From NCBI GenBank assembly GCA_019914995.1, contig CM034126.1, positions 5,585,001 to 5,649,000 on the forward strand: a stretch of 64,000 nucleotides of DNA, written 5' to 3'. This stretch comes from Acanthochlamys bracteata (taxonomy: Eukaryota > Streptophyta > Magnoliopsida > Pandanales > Velloziaceae). Below, piece by piece: positions 23,771 to 37,928 of the stretch (positions are counted from its first letter, which is position 1; the number at the start of each line of letters is the position of its first letter). The notes beneath the pieces are model-generated. The model saw nothing but the letters and a program-made list of their open reading frames with translations, did not search any database and was not told the DNA's origin. The position numbers and the translations under genes were made by a program.

Positions 23771-26700
23771 TGATACAATTATGACAATGACCCAGTAACC
23801 TAGGACAAAGCTCACCTCACAACCATAGATGCCTAGGATCAATCGATTGCAATTGTCCTGAATCAGGCCTTGGCACTCCTTATTTATGACCTGAACCTCT
23901 AGCCACTGATCCGTAGCGGAACACACCTGGGTTTGCCCGATGGTGCATCCACATATAACAATACTGAACCATACCCTGATGCGGCCAGGATCTCCTTCAG
24001 CCTAGTCTAGTCTGCACCAGCTTCTATAGTTATGATACTCCTATAGTGTTGTCATTTTAGGAAGGCTGACTGTCTCCTTATTAAGTCTTATTTATAAGAA
24101 GACCCATGTATGACAGCATGATGATTAGGAATTTTAGTTTTTCTTAGTTTAGTTGCATTATAACTCTATATAAAAGCTTCCTCTGCTATCTCCTCTCAGT
24201 TTGTCTTCGTCTCTGCTATTCCAACTAGTAACATTGGTATCAAGGTGTAGATCTGCTGACTTCAATAGGTCAGACTTCAAGCGCACCTACTAATTTAGTA
24301 TCGCCAATAGAAGAGGTATCTCCTTATGACCTCCGACATTCCTTACCTTGCAGCCACCCGAAATGGTACTGCAAAGACCATTAACAATTTGGCGACGCGT
24401 TTCACATAGGTATTGGCTCACATGTTGGTAGACTAGTTGGAAACTTGGAAATTATTAAGGGAACTACATAATGGTTGGGTTCCGAGACCTCCCTTGCCAA
24501 CTACGAATGCATACTCAACATTTCTGCAAACAAACGCAAGACCCTGTTGGCTTGTACTCTTACCCTCCCTCTTTTGACTACTATATCAATACTGTCAATT
24601 ATAGCTCAAATCTACCACATCTTGGGGGTGTTTGGTAGTGCTTATGAAATAGAGCTTTTCTAAAATAAAGAATATTTTTATCTTTTTTGAAAAACGAGCT
24701 CTATTTTTTTTTACTTCCAAAAAAATAATAAAAATATGCAATAAAAAGATCTCACTTCGTAGAGTTTTTTTACATTATCAAAATTTTTAAATAAATTTTC
24801 TAAATACTTATAAAATATGTATTAAAAACGTGAAATGGAGAAAAATTGAAAAGCTGTTTTTGATAAGCATGCCAAACGCAGCTCTTATCCGATTATTCTA
24901 TCATCATAGTTTATTTTCTCTACATCTTTTCGTTGTTGCTCCATAATTCAGTTCAACCTTGTAGTAACACCTACCACATTATGAAAGTTTTTGGTTCCAT
25001 GAGTTACTAGCAACAATGTCGTTTTTCAGCAGCACACCATCTAATTTTGTTTTGGTTGTCTTATCCCTCCTGAACTATCACCAGCAACCCTAGAAACGAG
25101 CAAAAATTTTCATCATTTCAAATCACTGGTCCGTAGGATTCGTTTTACTCTACAAATAAATACTTCAAGTACTTCCATATGACTCCATTAGACAGAGTAC
25201 CCGTAGCTATAATGTATTTCAACGAGGACCGTAACTGTTGATACCATAATTTAAACTGCGCTCACGCATGACACTTTTGGGAAGAATTGGCTGATCGCAT
25301 GGTACCATACTATGATGTTGTGTCTGAACAGCATCTGACAACTTTAATTTTGGCCTGCAATAGTTCTCTTAAAAAGGGGAGGGTAGCGCGTATAAAACTA
25401 TCTTTGAGGACTTGATGACACGGCTCTATACATCAGAGCAAGACCTAGTTGACAATTTTATGAAGGACTTAATCCGAAGATCGCACTCGCAGCCATGGCT
25501 CGACAGCGTTAAGATAGCTTACATGCTAGCTAGATTGTATGAGCAAAGCAGTCTCTCGACTCGATTGCCACTTGATTGTGACGTCCTTTGTAGGCTCTTT
25601 TATTCGAGGTACATAGCAAGCTCAACCTCTCCGCTCACAACTACTTCCACTATTAGCAACGTTTCAGCTTCTAGTTACCTAAGAAACACGCTTGCGACCC
25701 ATTGGCTTAACTGCAGCAGATATTAATTTATCGCGCACAAAAGAATTATTTCACGTGATGCCAAGTATGACAGTAATCATTCGTGTGTGACCAGGTTATA
25801 TACCATTGTTAGCCAGGAGGTTAATACATCTGACGGTGTTACTGAGGAATCCCTACATAAGGATTACACGTTATTGCTTACGACAATGCATAGTTTGGTT
25901 GGCCTAAAAGTATCAGAGTGCTTGTACACACAAAACGGCAAGAAGTATTTGTTCTGGTAAAGTTAGGCAGTACCCATAATTTTATCACTGATAAAATGGC
26001 AAAGAATCTCACGAGATGTGCAGCGATAGATTGCAGTCAGCGACACCTGACCTCTTACAGCAATTACCTATACCTGATCGGGGTTGGATCGGCATTTCTA
26101 TGGATTTTTTTGGAAAGGTTGCTTATATAAAAAAGAAAAACAATTTTATCATGGTTGTCGTTGGTCGCTTCTCTAAATTTAGAAGATCGATGACGTCCTT
26201 TTTATCCAGCGCCTTTGCAAAGAAAATTGATGCCTAGACACAATAGCCAACGAATTGGATCCTATCTTGCTCAGTGCATTCTCAAAGGAACTGCATAATT
26301 TCGAGGTATGCTCTCGTATGAGTATTGGTTATCGTGCGTAGATGGATGGTAGACCAAAGTTGTGATACGTGGCTTGCAATCCTACTTTAATGCTTCGTAG
26401 GGGAACGCCTTAATTAATGGATGCATTGGCTTCAACTGGACGAATATTCCTACAACACTAGTACACATTCGGCCAGACGTTGCCCTTTGAATTAATTTTA
26501 CGGATGCTCACCTCTCATCTACTTTCCTTCGCCTCTGAACTGCTCTTTTTAACTGCCTAGAAATTAACTCCGTGAACGAGATGCCATGATCATGACCTTT
26601 GATTCCACTTGCATAAGGCACAACATAGGATGAAGTAAGCTACCGACAGCCATAGACGTGATCAACGGTTTTAGTTTGGCATCAGGTGTTTTTGAAACTA

Positions 26701-27506
26701 CAACCATACCTGCAAATCTCCCTCTTAAATCATATTAACCATAAATTACAACCATAACGCGGCATTCACCAGACAACTACCGAAATTTCAGGAATACATG
26801 TATCTGCGCATGGTGTCCCTCGGCATCCTCAATTTTAAGAACATACCCGTTGGAGAGATCACTCGCCTTTCGAAGCCTTAGTAGCTTAGGATGGCTTTTT
26901 GGATGACGATGCTATTTGGGAAGACTTTAGCACCCTTTAGAACAAAGATGCGTCTCGAGGGAGAGGGATTGATATGGTTATGACCATGGCCCAAGGCAGA
27001 GCCCAGGACTGAGCTCACGTTACAACAACTGATGCTTACGATCAATCGATTGCAAACTGCCCCGGGTTATGTCAGGCTTCTGCACTTCCTGCCATAATCT
27101 GAACCTACAGCCCTGATCCGCACTCACTCACGCCTTGGTTCACTGACCTTGGCATAATGGACAACACCATATAGTCACACCCTAATCCAGTCTGCACCCG
27201 CTTCTAGTTATTGCCACAGGCTAGTTTGTACTCGCTCTTAGCCATCTCCAACGGCTAGTAGCTGCAAGACCAAAGCACTCATTCCTAGCCATTGGCAACT
27301 GCTAGTGACGGTACTCCTTGAGTTCTGTAGCTCTTAGAAGGTTGGCTGCCTCTCTCTTGTTGAATTTTCTTTATAGGAAGGCCCATATATGGCAGCAGGA
27401 TGATTGGGAATCCTAGTTTTTCTTAGTTTAGTTGCATTGTAACTTCATTAAGCTCCCTCTGCTCCTTTTGAGTTTGTCTTTGTCTCTGCCATCCAAACCT
27501 GTAACA
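23771..27506 (+). mobile_element. Gypsy-type LTR retrotransposon, degenerate fossil
   Basis: Two long direct repeats, about 23771-24233 and 26970-27506, share TGATA-TTATGAC near the start, GATCAATCGATTGCAA, a TTTTTCTTAGTTTAGTTGCAT block and AACTAGTAACA-like ends. A primer-binding site beginning TGGTATCA follows the first at 24235. A purine tract (GAGGGAGAGGGA) precedes the second at 26957-26968. Between them lie remnants of gag (about 25100-25740), protease (STHNFI-type motif near 25960) and integrase (ISMDFFGK-type motif near 26090). It is heavily broken, and the LTRs differ by many changes and in length, so it is old. It sits in an intron of the BSK pseudogene and has itself received a MITE at 24628-24880. 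Confidence 0.85.
24628..24880 (+). repeat. AT-rich MITE family, copy 3, nested in the Gypsy fossil
   Basis: Begins GTGTTTGGTAGTGCTTATG and ends near AAGCATGCCAAACGC, giving imperfect terminal inverted repeats. The interior includes AAAAAGATCTCACTTCGTAGA, which is also seen, with small changes, in the copies at 30368, 35958 and 37681. It inserted after the Gypsy element did. Confidence 0.85.
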
Positions 27507-28884
<1,378 letters not shown>

Positions 28885-29054
28885 TAAAAGTTTATGTTAT
28901 TATGTTTTTACATATTTTCAGTATAGCTTTGTCTCTGGTTAGATTAATCCTAATACAATACATGCTTAAAGTTGGCTGCTGATTCTTTATGAGGTTGTAG
29001 TTAGATGAATATTACTTAGTGGATTATCCAAAGCGTGTAATAGATTCACGTCAC

Positions 29055-29128
29055 GTAAGTTTATCATAAAAAGAGACTGAATACACGTCGTGTAAGTTTA
29101 TCATAAAAAGAGACTGAATACACATGTA
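29055..29128. repeat. Tandem duplication, 37-bp unit
   Basis: GTAAGTTTATCATAAAAAG recurs at 29055 and 29092 with nearly identical following sequence (AGACTGAATACAC), giving two copies of a 37-bp unit within the BSK pseudogene intron. Confidence 0.9.
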
Positions 29129-30367
29129 TAGGCTCTTTCTTATATCCAAAACCTAACAGAATTCAACCAATTTTATCCAGATTCATGGTGTAGTTGGTGC
29201 CCTTTATTAAGTCTTCTTTTGCGCGTATTCGATGCTTTGCTTGAACAAACTCTTGCTCCAAGCTGATTCTTTACTTAAATGCAACTAAAGCTACAGATTT
29301 AAAATATCTTGTCACCATTTTGTAAATGCATAAATCTGTCTACCTTGACTTTTTAAAGTTTCCATAACTGTTTGAATTTTATAGATAGTCCTCATGCCAA
29401 GCGTTAGTTTTTTATGTGCAAACTGCTCATCATCTTTCCTTAAATGTATAAATTGTTTTCTTCTAATCATGTTAGTGTCAACAAATCAGTTGACCAGAAA
29501 CCTCATCCTGTTCCTTGAACAACACGTAGAATTAATGGGAATCAAGATATAGTGCAAGCTAAGAGATTAACTTTATAGTTTACACATGAACAGTGAAGTT
29601 TGTGTAGCCATTTAAATCTTAATGCATGTGTTCATTGTGCGATGTTTGAGTTGGGTTTAATGTTTACCCTTTTGGAAAAAGATTATCAGGTAAACATTAC
29701 TGTTATCTCACAAGCATGTCAACTGCTGTTATCTCATCGAGAGACAACATCATCAGGTGTTTCGCATGTGTGCAGGCACTTGATACGATCAGAAGTAAAA
29801 ACATTAACTTATTGATGGACTAACATTTGAAGGTAGATTTTCAACAGAAGCTACCGCAGTTATGGACCTTGCTTCTCGATGTTTGCTTCTTTTTTTGCAG
29901 TATGACCCAATAGATCGACCTACTGCAAAGGCTTAGTAGCAACACTCACCCATTGCAAACTAAAACAGATGTAAGTTAAGCTGCTATGAGGTTTCATTTA
30001 TAGCAGCTCCTTTTGTTTTAGTCTTGGGACACTGTGGCAACTTTTATATTCTCAGTTCTGTCTTGGATAACTTAGAAAACATGTGACTAATATTGATGGA
30101 GTGCTGTTTTCGTGCTTCAAATAATACTTCTGGCATATTTGAACTCACGACATAAGAGCTTTTCTAGGTACGAGAAGTTTTGGAGTCTCTTTGACCTCCC
30201 CTAAACAAAATGTTCAGCCTTTATCATACAATCTCTGTGTACTCTTGTAGCTATATTACCTCGTTTAATTAAAATGCAGTAATATTGGTATGCAGACTAG
30301 GAAAGTAGTCTGTTTTAAGTATATCTTGATGTTTGTTTGAACTATGAGGATACGCAAATTGGCGTAG

Positions 30368-30607
30368 CGTTTCAAACACGGCTTATCTATTTTTTCTTAT
30401 TTTATATTTTTCAATATATATTTTATAAGTATATAAAAATTTATTTAAAAATATAGAAAGTGTAGAAAAATTCTACGGAGTGAGATCTTTTTATTGCATA
30501 TTTTTATTATTTTTTAAAAGTAAAAAAAATAGAGCTCATTTTTAAAAAAAAAAATAAAAATATTTTCTATTTCAGAAAAGTTTCATTTCATAAGCACTCT
30601 CAACGCA
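30368..30607 (-). repeat. AT-rich MITE family, copy 4
   Basis: In reverse orientation it carries the shared core (TTCTACGGAGTGAGATCTTTT) and ends ATTTCATAAGCACTCTCAACGC. It lies in a BSK pseudogene intron, upstream of the exon at 30770. Confidence 0.8.
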
Positions 30608-31686
30608 CCCTTATTTACTCACTAAATTGAGCTTGCAAAGAAAGTGACTGCACCGCTTGGAAAGCTACTAATGATTCTACATCCCCCCTTCCTTGAGGAT
30701 GCTAACGGCATGAAACTTTGAAGTTATCTGGATGATGTATTGGTAAGAACAACATTTTATGTACTTTCCAGGTGCCATCTTATGTTATGCTTGGTATATC
30801 AAAGATTGACGAAGCCGCGCCTTTAAATCTGCACGTCTTATGTCCCTCTTGGGCGAAGCCTGGTCAAGAATGGACCTAACAGCCATTCATCAAAATTTGG
30901 TCATGACACACTACAGGGATGATGGGGCCACTAATGAGGTAGATGTAAAGTATATTGTTTGAGTGAATATGAGTGTCACCAACCATGGTATTAATTATTT
31001 AACATGCTTTCTTGGTTCTAGTTATCTTTCCAAGAATGGACCCAGCAAATGAGGGATATGTTAGAAGCTAGAAAACGCGGTGTTGCTTTCCGTGATAAAG
31101 AATTTAAGACAGCTATAGATTGCTACAGTCAGGTAAGTAAATAGTAATTTTCCAATCACAAAAAGAATCACATGTAGGTTACACATGCTAATAATATCAT
31201 CTTGGTTCAAATGTGAGTTCCGTGGATCACATAATATTTTCTTGGTTATTGATGCAGTTCATCAACGTGGGAACTATGGTTTCCCCTACTGTTTATGCAA
31301 GGAGAAGCCTGTGCCATCTCATGTGTGATCAACCTGATGCTGCAATTCGAGATGCAATGCAGGCACACTGTGTCTATCCAGAATGGCCGACAGCATTTTA
31401 TATGCAAGCCCTAGCACTAGCTAAGATGAATGTGAATACTGATGCTAAAGACGTTGAATGAAGCAGCAGCCCCAGAAGAGACAAGGCAAAAAGGAGAAAG
31501 AGGTTAAGGACAATCATCCTGTACAGCTGACAAAAAGCATTTCTGTAATGTGTTTGTCTTGATTAGTAGGCCTCAGCAAAAATGTATCATACAAACAACT
31601 TTACATCCGTTTGTTTTGGTCTTTGCTGTGCCCCATATTTGGCAATTCCTGTCAAACATTGAATCACAAGAGAGACATTCTGGAAC

Positions 31687-34600
31687 TTATGAAACATATA
31701 GCTCGGCTTTGCCATCAATAAATAGACTCATGAATTCTTCCCCATCGACTGTCTCTTTTTCGATAAGAAGTTGAGCAAGTTTCTCAAGAATGTCTATGTG
31801 GGTTGTGATAATGTGCTTGGCTCTAGACTACGCTTTATCCACAAGCTCTCTTACTTCGGAATCAACCGCATCTGCTGTTGCCATAGAGTAATCCTTCTGT
31901 GATGACATCTGTTCCAAAGGCATCGCAGATATGTCAATTACAAATATTTTTATTAGGAAAAGAACACATTTGATTGAATAATAATGTTTCAAGTGAGTAA
32001 ACCTGCTGTCCTAAGAAAGGATTTCCTCCAGGCCCTCCGATGGCAACCTGTCCAATCTTTTTGCTGAATCCAAACCTCTCGACCATCTGCCGAGCCACTC
32101 TAGAAACCTGCATGAAGTCGTTTGAAGCTCCAGTTGTCACATTATCTGTACCAAAGATCACCTCTTAGGCCACTCTGCAAGGGAGAACCACAGTAAAGAA
32201 ATATTAGATCTACACAATGAGGAATGTTTCAGGTTGCTAAATGGAAGTTACTATTCTGAAACAACCTTCCACCAAGTGCTACTGCCATCTGATTCTCAAG
32301 GTAACTCCTGCTGTATAGTCCTGACTCGAGCCTCTCCTCACTTGGGGCAAAGAAAGTCAAACCACCAGCCTGGCCACGGGGGATGATTGAAATCTTAGCC
32401 ACAGGATCATATTCAGGCATGAGTGCACCAACAAGGGCGTGCCCAGCCTCTGCATAGAAAAAAAAACAATAATGAATTTGAAGAATTATGAAAAGTTTAT
32501 AAGGATAAAGCAAGACGATACCATGATATGCTACTAATTTCTTCTTTTCATCAGAGACAACAGCAATTTTCTTCTCAGGCCCAGCAATTATTCTTTCTAG
32601 TGCGTCTGATATCTCATCTTTGCTGATCTCCTTCAGATCACGTCTAGCTGCAAGAATAGCTGCTTCATTCATTAAGTTCTGCAAATCAGCACCTGTGAAT
32701 CCTGGTGTCCGTCGAGCAATCTTTTCGAAGTCAACATCCTTTGCAAGAGCCTTTCCTCTAGAATGAACCTGCCGATGCAATAAAACAGCTTGAGGACTTG
32801 TGCATGCCAGAAAGTATTTAGAGGATTAGTTATGGCATTGAATGAAACCAATACACTCAGACTATTCTATGCATGAGCTTGCAGAACAACTATTTTCCTT
32901 CACTTGGCAGTTTGACACCCTAATATGTCACAGTTACTATGCTAAGAAACAGAGCTGTTGTAGGTACATTTTGGGAATCAATACTTGCAAAGAGACGAGG
33001 CATTCATGTGATAGTTGAAATTAAGCTAAAAAACCTCATACCAGAATCACTTCTTTTTTCTAATTTCTTTATTTCTCCTAGTTAAAACAAAGAAAAGTTG
33101 TTGTGCTACAGGCTATAACAATAAAAATTTTCAAACTAAGAGCGTCTTTTAGATGTTTAAACCAACTCACCTTTACCTAAGTGATAAACTATACAAGTAA
33201 GAAGTGGAATGCGCATGGCAACACAAAAGCAAAGGTTAGTTTTATAGTATGCTTATGCATATTTGAGGCATCTGGTTGCTATGTCTGAGAATTGAAAGAG
33301 ATTAAAACTTAAAAAACTCATGAAACAACCATTTCTGTAATACTATCCTCTCGGACGTGGCCATTGTAACATCATTTGATAGAACAACAATATCCAAGCT
33401 ACTAGTTGTAAAATATGAACAAATGTTAATGTTAAACCACTTGGTAACGTCACTTTGCTTCACACCATTCCATCTAACATAATTTCAAGTCATACGAAGA
33501 GATAGAAATGCTACATGCTAAATCTCAACGAAGGAGGAGATCAAATCTATTTTTTATAATAAATTAGCATCCACTTTAAGATATGTCAGTTTTTCTCATA
33601 ATTATATAACTTTAACACCAGCTTTACAATTCAGTATAAAGATTGCTCAGTAGAACAGCTACTAGTGCATGACTAATGATCAATCCACAAGATGATTTTC
33701 TAAATAATTCTTATTGCGGTGAAAGCAAAATTCTACTGAGAAATAATTAGGAACATGAATATTTTAAAAGAAATCTCATCTTCTCACCTGCAATATCTTC
33801 ACTCTACCAGCCACATCCGGCCGGTCAACCGTGACCTGCCTGTCAAACCTTCCAGGCCTCAATAGTGCTGCATCAAGCACATCCGGCCTGTTTGTTGCAG
33901 CTAAAACGATCACCCCACTGTTTCCAGAGAATCCATCCATCTCAGTTAGTAATTGGTTGATTGTCTGCTCTCTCTCATCATTCCCACCACCAAGTCCTGC
34001 CCCTCTCTGCCGTCCGACAGCATCAATTTCATCAATGAACACAATGCAAGGTGCCTTCGATTTTGCCTTCTCAAACAAGTCCCTAACTCTAGAAGCTCCC
34101 ACACCAACAAACAGCTCAACAAACTCTGAAGCTGCACAAGAGAAAAAAGGAACACCGGCCTCTCCAGCCACTGCACGTGCCAGTAGAGTCTTTCCAGTTC
34201 CAGGCGGGCCAACAAGAAGACAACCTTTCGGAATCTTCGCACCGAGAGCTGTATACTTATCAGGATTCTTCAAGAAATCAACAACTTCCTGGAGCTCAAG
34301 CTTAGCTTGATCAGCACCGGCGACATCAGCAAAGGTAACTCCAGTTTCAGGAACTTCCTGAAACTTTGATTTCGATCGACCAAAATCCATTGGCCCGCCG
34401 AGCCCACCAGGCCCGCCTCCAGGCCCACCTTGGGCCCGCCGGAAGAGCAAGAAAAGACCGGCAAAGGCAAGGAAAGGGAACAACAGATTACCAATAATGT
34501 TCAGAAGACCGTTACCCGAATCACCTTCAGAAACAGAGATATCTACACCGTTCATCGCGAGAATATCGATAAGGTCTGGATCGTTGGGAACAACAACGGC

Positions 34601-35103
34601 CGCTCGCCGGCCGTCCACCGCTGTTAACTGCAACATACTTCCGCTTTAGTAAACCTAACCCGCTCTACTTTTCCACGCTTAACGGCGTTAAGAAACTCGC
34701 TGTAACGCCACATCCCTCCTTCTGGAAGATCAGAAGCAAGCTTTGGCGCGGTACCGTTAGTTTGCCCGTAAGGATTGACCGCGGTGGGCCTTGCCGGAGT
34801 TTGAAGCTCTGTTGCTGGAGATGGTGAAGTAGGAGGTGAAGAAAATTCATCGGCTAGCACCGGAGCTGCGGCGATGGTGGAGAGAAGAACAGAAGCGGCG
34901 GCCGCGACGGTGATAGGGAGATTGTGCTGGTGAGATTTAGGCCCTTCGGACTTTGGAGAAGAAGAAGGAAGAAGCTGCGATCTGAAACTAGCTGTTGGTC
35001 TTCTTGGAAGAAGGAAGAAAGGTTTAGCTCTTGTTCTGAAGAGCTTTATATTTCCATGGAGTGTTGAAGATAGTAGAGGTTGGCTTGCTGATGTTGTAGA
35101 CAT
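31687..35103 (-). pseudogene. Chloroplast FtsH protease, FtsH1/FtsH5 (VAR1) type, with disabling changes
   Basis: Five exons read leftwards: 35103-33788, 32768-32522, 32449-32266, 32174-32003 and 31908-31687, all with GT-AG introns. Lengths fit a protein of about 713 residues, normal for this thylakoid AAA+ zinc metalloprotease, which in Arabidopsis works with FtsH2/FtsH8 in photosystem II repair. The N terminus is a Ser/Thr-rich chloroplast transit peptide followed by a hydrophobic segment. A second membrane segment lies near residue 210, Walker A GPPGTGKT near 299-306, Walker B VFIDEID, the second region of homology [20 protein letters not shown], and the zinc site HEAGH near 521-525. Three disabling changes are visible: about one base is missing near 34648 (codon ~154), and in-frame stops replace the expected Glu in VAEE (32165-32167, codon ~586) and the expected Tyr in KAYSRAK (31828-31830, codon ~667). 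Sequence error is possible but unlikely for all three. Confidence 0.85.
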
Positions 35104-35957
35104 TTTTCTTTCTTTGTAGTAGTTTTTTCTTTCTTTGTAGTAACGAGTTGCTAAATTTGTGGGAATGTTGAAATGGGTTTTGAATTTATAGGTTGGGAAG
35201 AGGAGGTATTGGATTGAGTGATACGTGGAATGAAGGATATCCAGTGAATGTGATATTATTGGGAAGAAGGGAGAGGTGGACTCGGTAACAAAAAGGGAAA
35301 TGGTCTCAAAAGCCTCTGAGAATGAAAGATCTGGAAAGGAAACAAAGGAGAGAAGTGTCTCATGAGCTTGGTAAGTGGAAGCGTAGTAGCCAGAGAATGG
35401 GGCTTCCTGAATGAGCGCAAAAAGCGTTTGTTGTCGATCTTTGTTGGAATGTTTTTAGTTTGTTTCTTTGAAGAACCTTTCATTGGACAGCAAATCAATG
35501 GTAATCAGAATTCAATTTGGCTAAATAACATTTACAAAGTCTTCATTAGTGAGTATTTATTTTAGCATTAAATTTATTTTTTTTAAATAAGGTGAGTTTT
35601 AGATTGAAAAAATTTAGTTTAAAATTTGTGTCTAATTTAGTTTAAATGTGACTTAAAAAAATAAATTTGAAGTGTAGATAAATAAACTCTTAATTTCACT
35701 TTGACCCAAAATTTTTAACATTTTGATCCATTCATTAATCAAATGTAGTTACTTTAGTTAAATTAATTAACTAATATCTAACTTATTGATTATTACTCAT
35801 TACTTCTTTACTTCAAAACTATGACAGCGTTCTTCTTCTTCGGGCAGGCTGTTGGTCTTCTCGATGATTTGTTAAGGCCGTTAATTTTGCTATCTTCTTG
35901 GGTTTATATTATATTTTAAATGAGACAGTGATAGCGAGGGCTATGGAGCACAAAAGA
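35104..35957 (-). promoter_or_regulatory. Upstream region of the FtsH gene
   Basis: The 5' leader just before the start codon has a repeated TTTCTTTCTTTGTAGTA stretch (35104-35143). The remainder is AT-rich intergenic sequence without recognisable genes. Confidence 0.35.
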
Positions 35958-36207
35958 GTGTTTGGTAGTGCTTATGAAATGAAATTTTTTTAGAACGAAG
36001 AATATTTTTGTTTTTTTTTAAAATGAATTATATTTTTTTTATTTCTAAAAAATAATAAAAATATGTAATAAAAAGATCTCATTTCGTAGAATTTTTCTAT
36101 ACTTTCTAAATTTTTAAATAAAATTTTTATATATTTATAAAATATGTATTGAAAAATGTAAAATAAAAAATTGAAAAAGAGTGTTGGAGAAAAGCAATCC
36201 CAAACAC
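35958..36207 (+). repeat. AT-rich MITE family, copy 5 (best-preserved ends)
   Basis: Begins GTGTTTGGTAGTGCTTATG and ends AAGCAATCCCAAACACC. The outer parts are imperfect inverted repeats (GTGTTTGG at one end, GGTGTTTGGG from the other). The interior is nearly pure A/T plus the AAAGATCTCATTTCGTAGAA core. About 250 bp. Confidence 0.85.
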
Positions 36208-36389
36208 CTCCAAAGATCTATAGGACTAATTCTTTTATGGCGCTGCAAAACTTGATCCACTAGTGATTCAATTGAAAGATAAATTCAGAAGTTTATTTTC
36301 TTGTTATCTTTTTCAATGAAAACGTACAATATGTACTCTATCTAAACTAGTAAACTATCCGGTTAGACTAAGAACTCTAATATATATAT

Positions 36390-37035
36390 ATAATATTTTT
36401 TGCCAAGTTGTTACATATATAGATATCATATATGTCTAATTTATCTACAAATTTTGAAAATATATCTTTTGAAACTGCTTTAGTGATAATGTCGGCCAAC
36501 TGATATTCTGTTCGAATCTTATGCAGCTCTAAAAATTTTTAATCTAACTTCTCTTTAATGAAAAACATATCTATCTCACTATATTTTATATGATAATATT
36601 GGACTGATTTATGTACTATATTATATGCTATTTTGTTATTACAGTATAATCGAATCGATTGCTTACGTGCAAGTCTAAATCTTTCAAAAAAAGTTTCAAC
36701 CACAATGCTTCATAAATTTCAAATGCTAAACCTTTAAATTCAGTTTTTGCACTGAGCGTGCTATAATATTTTGCTTTTTGTTTTTTCGGGTAACTAGATT
36801 ATCGTCGATATAGATAAACTAATATGAGATGGACCATTTATCATCAATTGCTTCAGCCCATTCAGCATCAGTATATATATTTTGATAATTCATATTTTTT
36901 ATGAATAAATTTTTTTTATAGAAGCAGATTTCATATATCTCAAAATTCGTATTAGTTTATTCATATATTGATCTCCAGAATTATATATAAATTGACTGAC
37001 AATGCCAATGTTTGATGACTTATATGCGTCAACTT
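36390..37035 (-). mobile_element. Copia fragment, RNase H/RT region, degenerate fossil
   Basis: Read on the minus strand, scattered short stretches match the Copia RNase H region in the expected order (RTKHIE-like and HFIKEKL-like words). It is very diverged with many breaks, and no LTRs were found, so it is an old partial copy. Confidence 0.6.
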
Positions 37036-37099
37036 CTGAAAGTGTCCAACAAAGTCGTTATTTAGGAGATGATGTCATTGGCATGTAGTAATGAAATGC

Positions 37100-37240
37100 C
37101 AATTGTAACTTTAGTGTAATATAAATGTAATATATGTTTTGCCATATAGTATTGTAATATCAAAGGCTAACACTAGTGTAATATAAATATAATAAGTATA
37201 ATATATTTTATGGCATATAGTATTTTAACGTGAATTATTA
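37100..37240. repeat. Two-copy AT-rich tandem repeat
   Basis: A unit of roughly 65-70 bp containing TAGTGTAATATAAAT and GCATATAGTATT-like words occurs twice in direct orientation with small differences. Confidence 0.5.
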
Positions 37241-37680
37241 TATTTAGTTATTATTGTGTTATAAGTATATGCATAAGTTTACAGTTTTCATTCTTATCAT
37301 CGTTAGAATATTATATTTGTAAATGATAAGTTTATTAGACAAATTATATACATTGTATATATTGAGAAGTTATTAAATCTTATATATTGAGTGTTGTTGA
37401 ATTGTAAATAAATTATTAATTAAAACATTTACTTTTTTATTACTTTAATAAATAACTAAATTCAAAATATTTACTTCCTATTACTTTTATAGTCACTTTC
37501 AAGGATAGCTGAAAAAAAATTACTTCTAATTTACTTTCAAATAAAATTAAATTATAAAAATTGAACTCATATTTAACTAATCTTTTAAAAAATTTATTTT
37601 CATAAAACTCACTTCGTGGAATTAAATGTAAAACACGCCCTAATTATGATATTAGATTTTAATGAATTATAGAAAACGTG

Positions 37681-37928
37681 GCGTTTGAGAGTGCTTATGA
37701 ATAGAATTTTTCTGAAATGAAAGATATTTTTATTTTTTTTAAAAAATGAGCTTTATTTTTTTATTTAAAAAAAATAATAAAAATATGCAATAAAAAGATC
37801 TCATTACGTAGAATTTTTTTACACTTTCTAAAATTTTAAATAAATTTTCTAAATACTTATAAAATATGTATTAAAAAATATGAAATAGAAAATTAAAAAA
37901 TATCATTGGCTAAATGCTCAGTCAAACG
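37681..37928 (+). repeat. AT-rich MITE family, copy 6
   Basis: Begins GCGTTTGAGAGTGCTTATG, has the shared AAAAAGATCTCATTACGTAGA core, and ends near CAGTCAAACGAG. Confidence 0.85.

Noticed and set aside
33831-34310. A 159-residue plus-strand frame opposite FtsH exon 1
   Set aside because: It is an antisense shadow of the strongly conserved AAA+ region, with no domain of its own.
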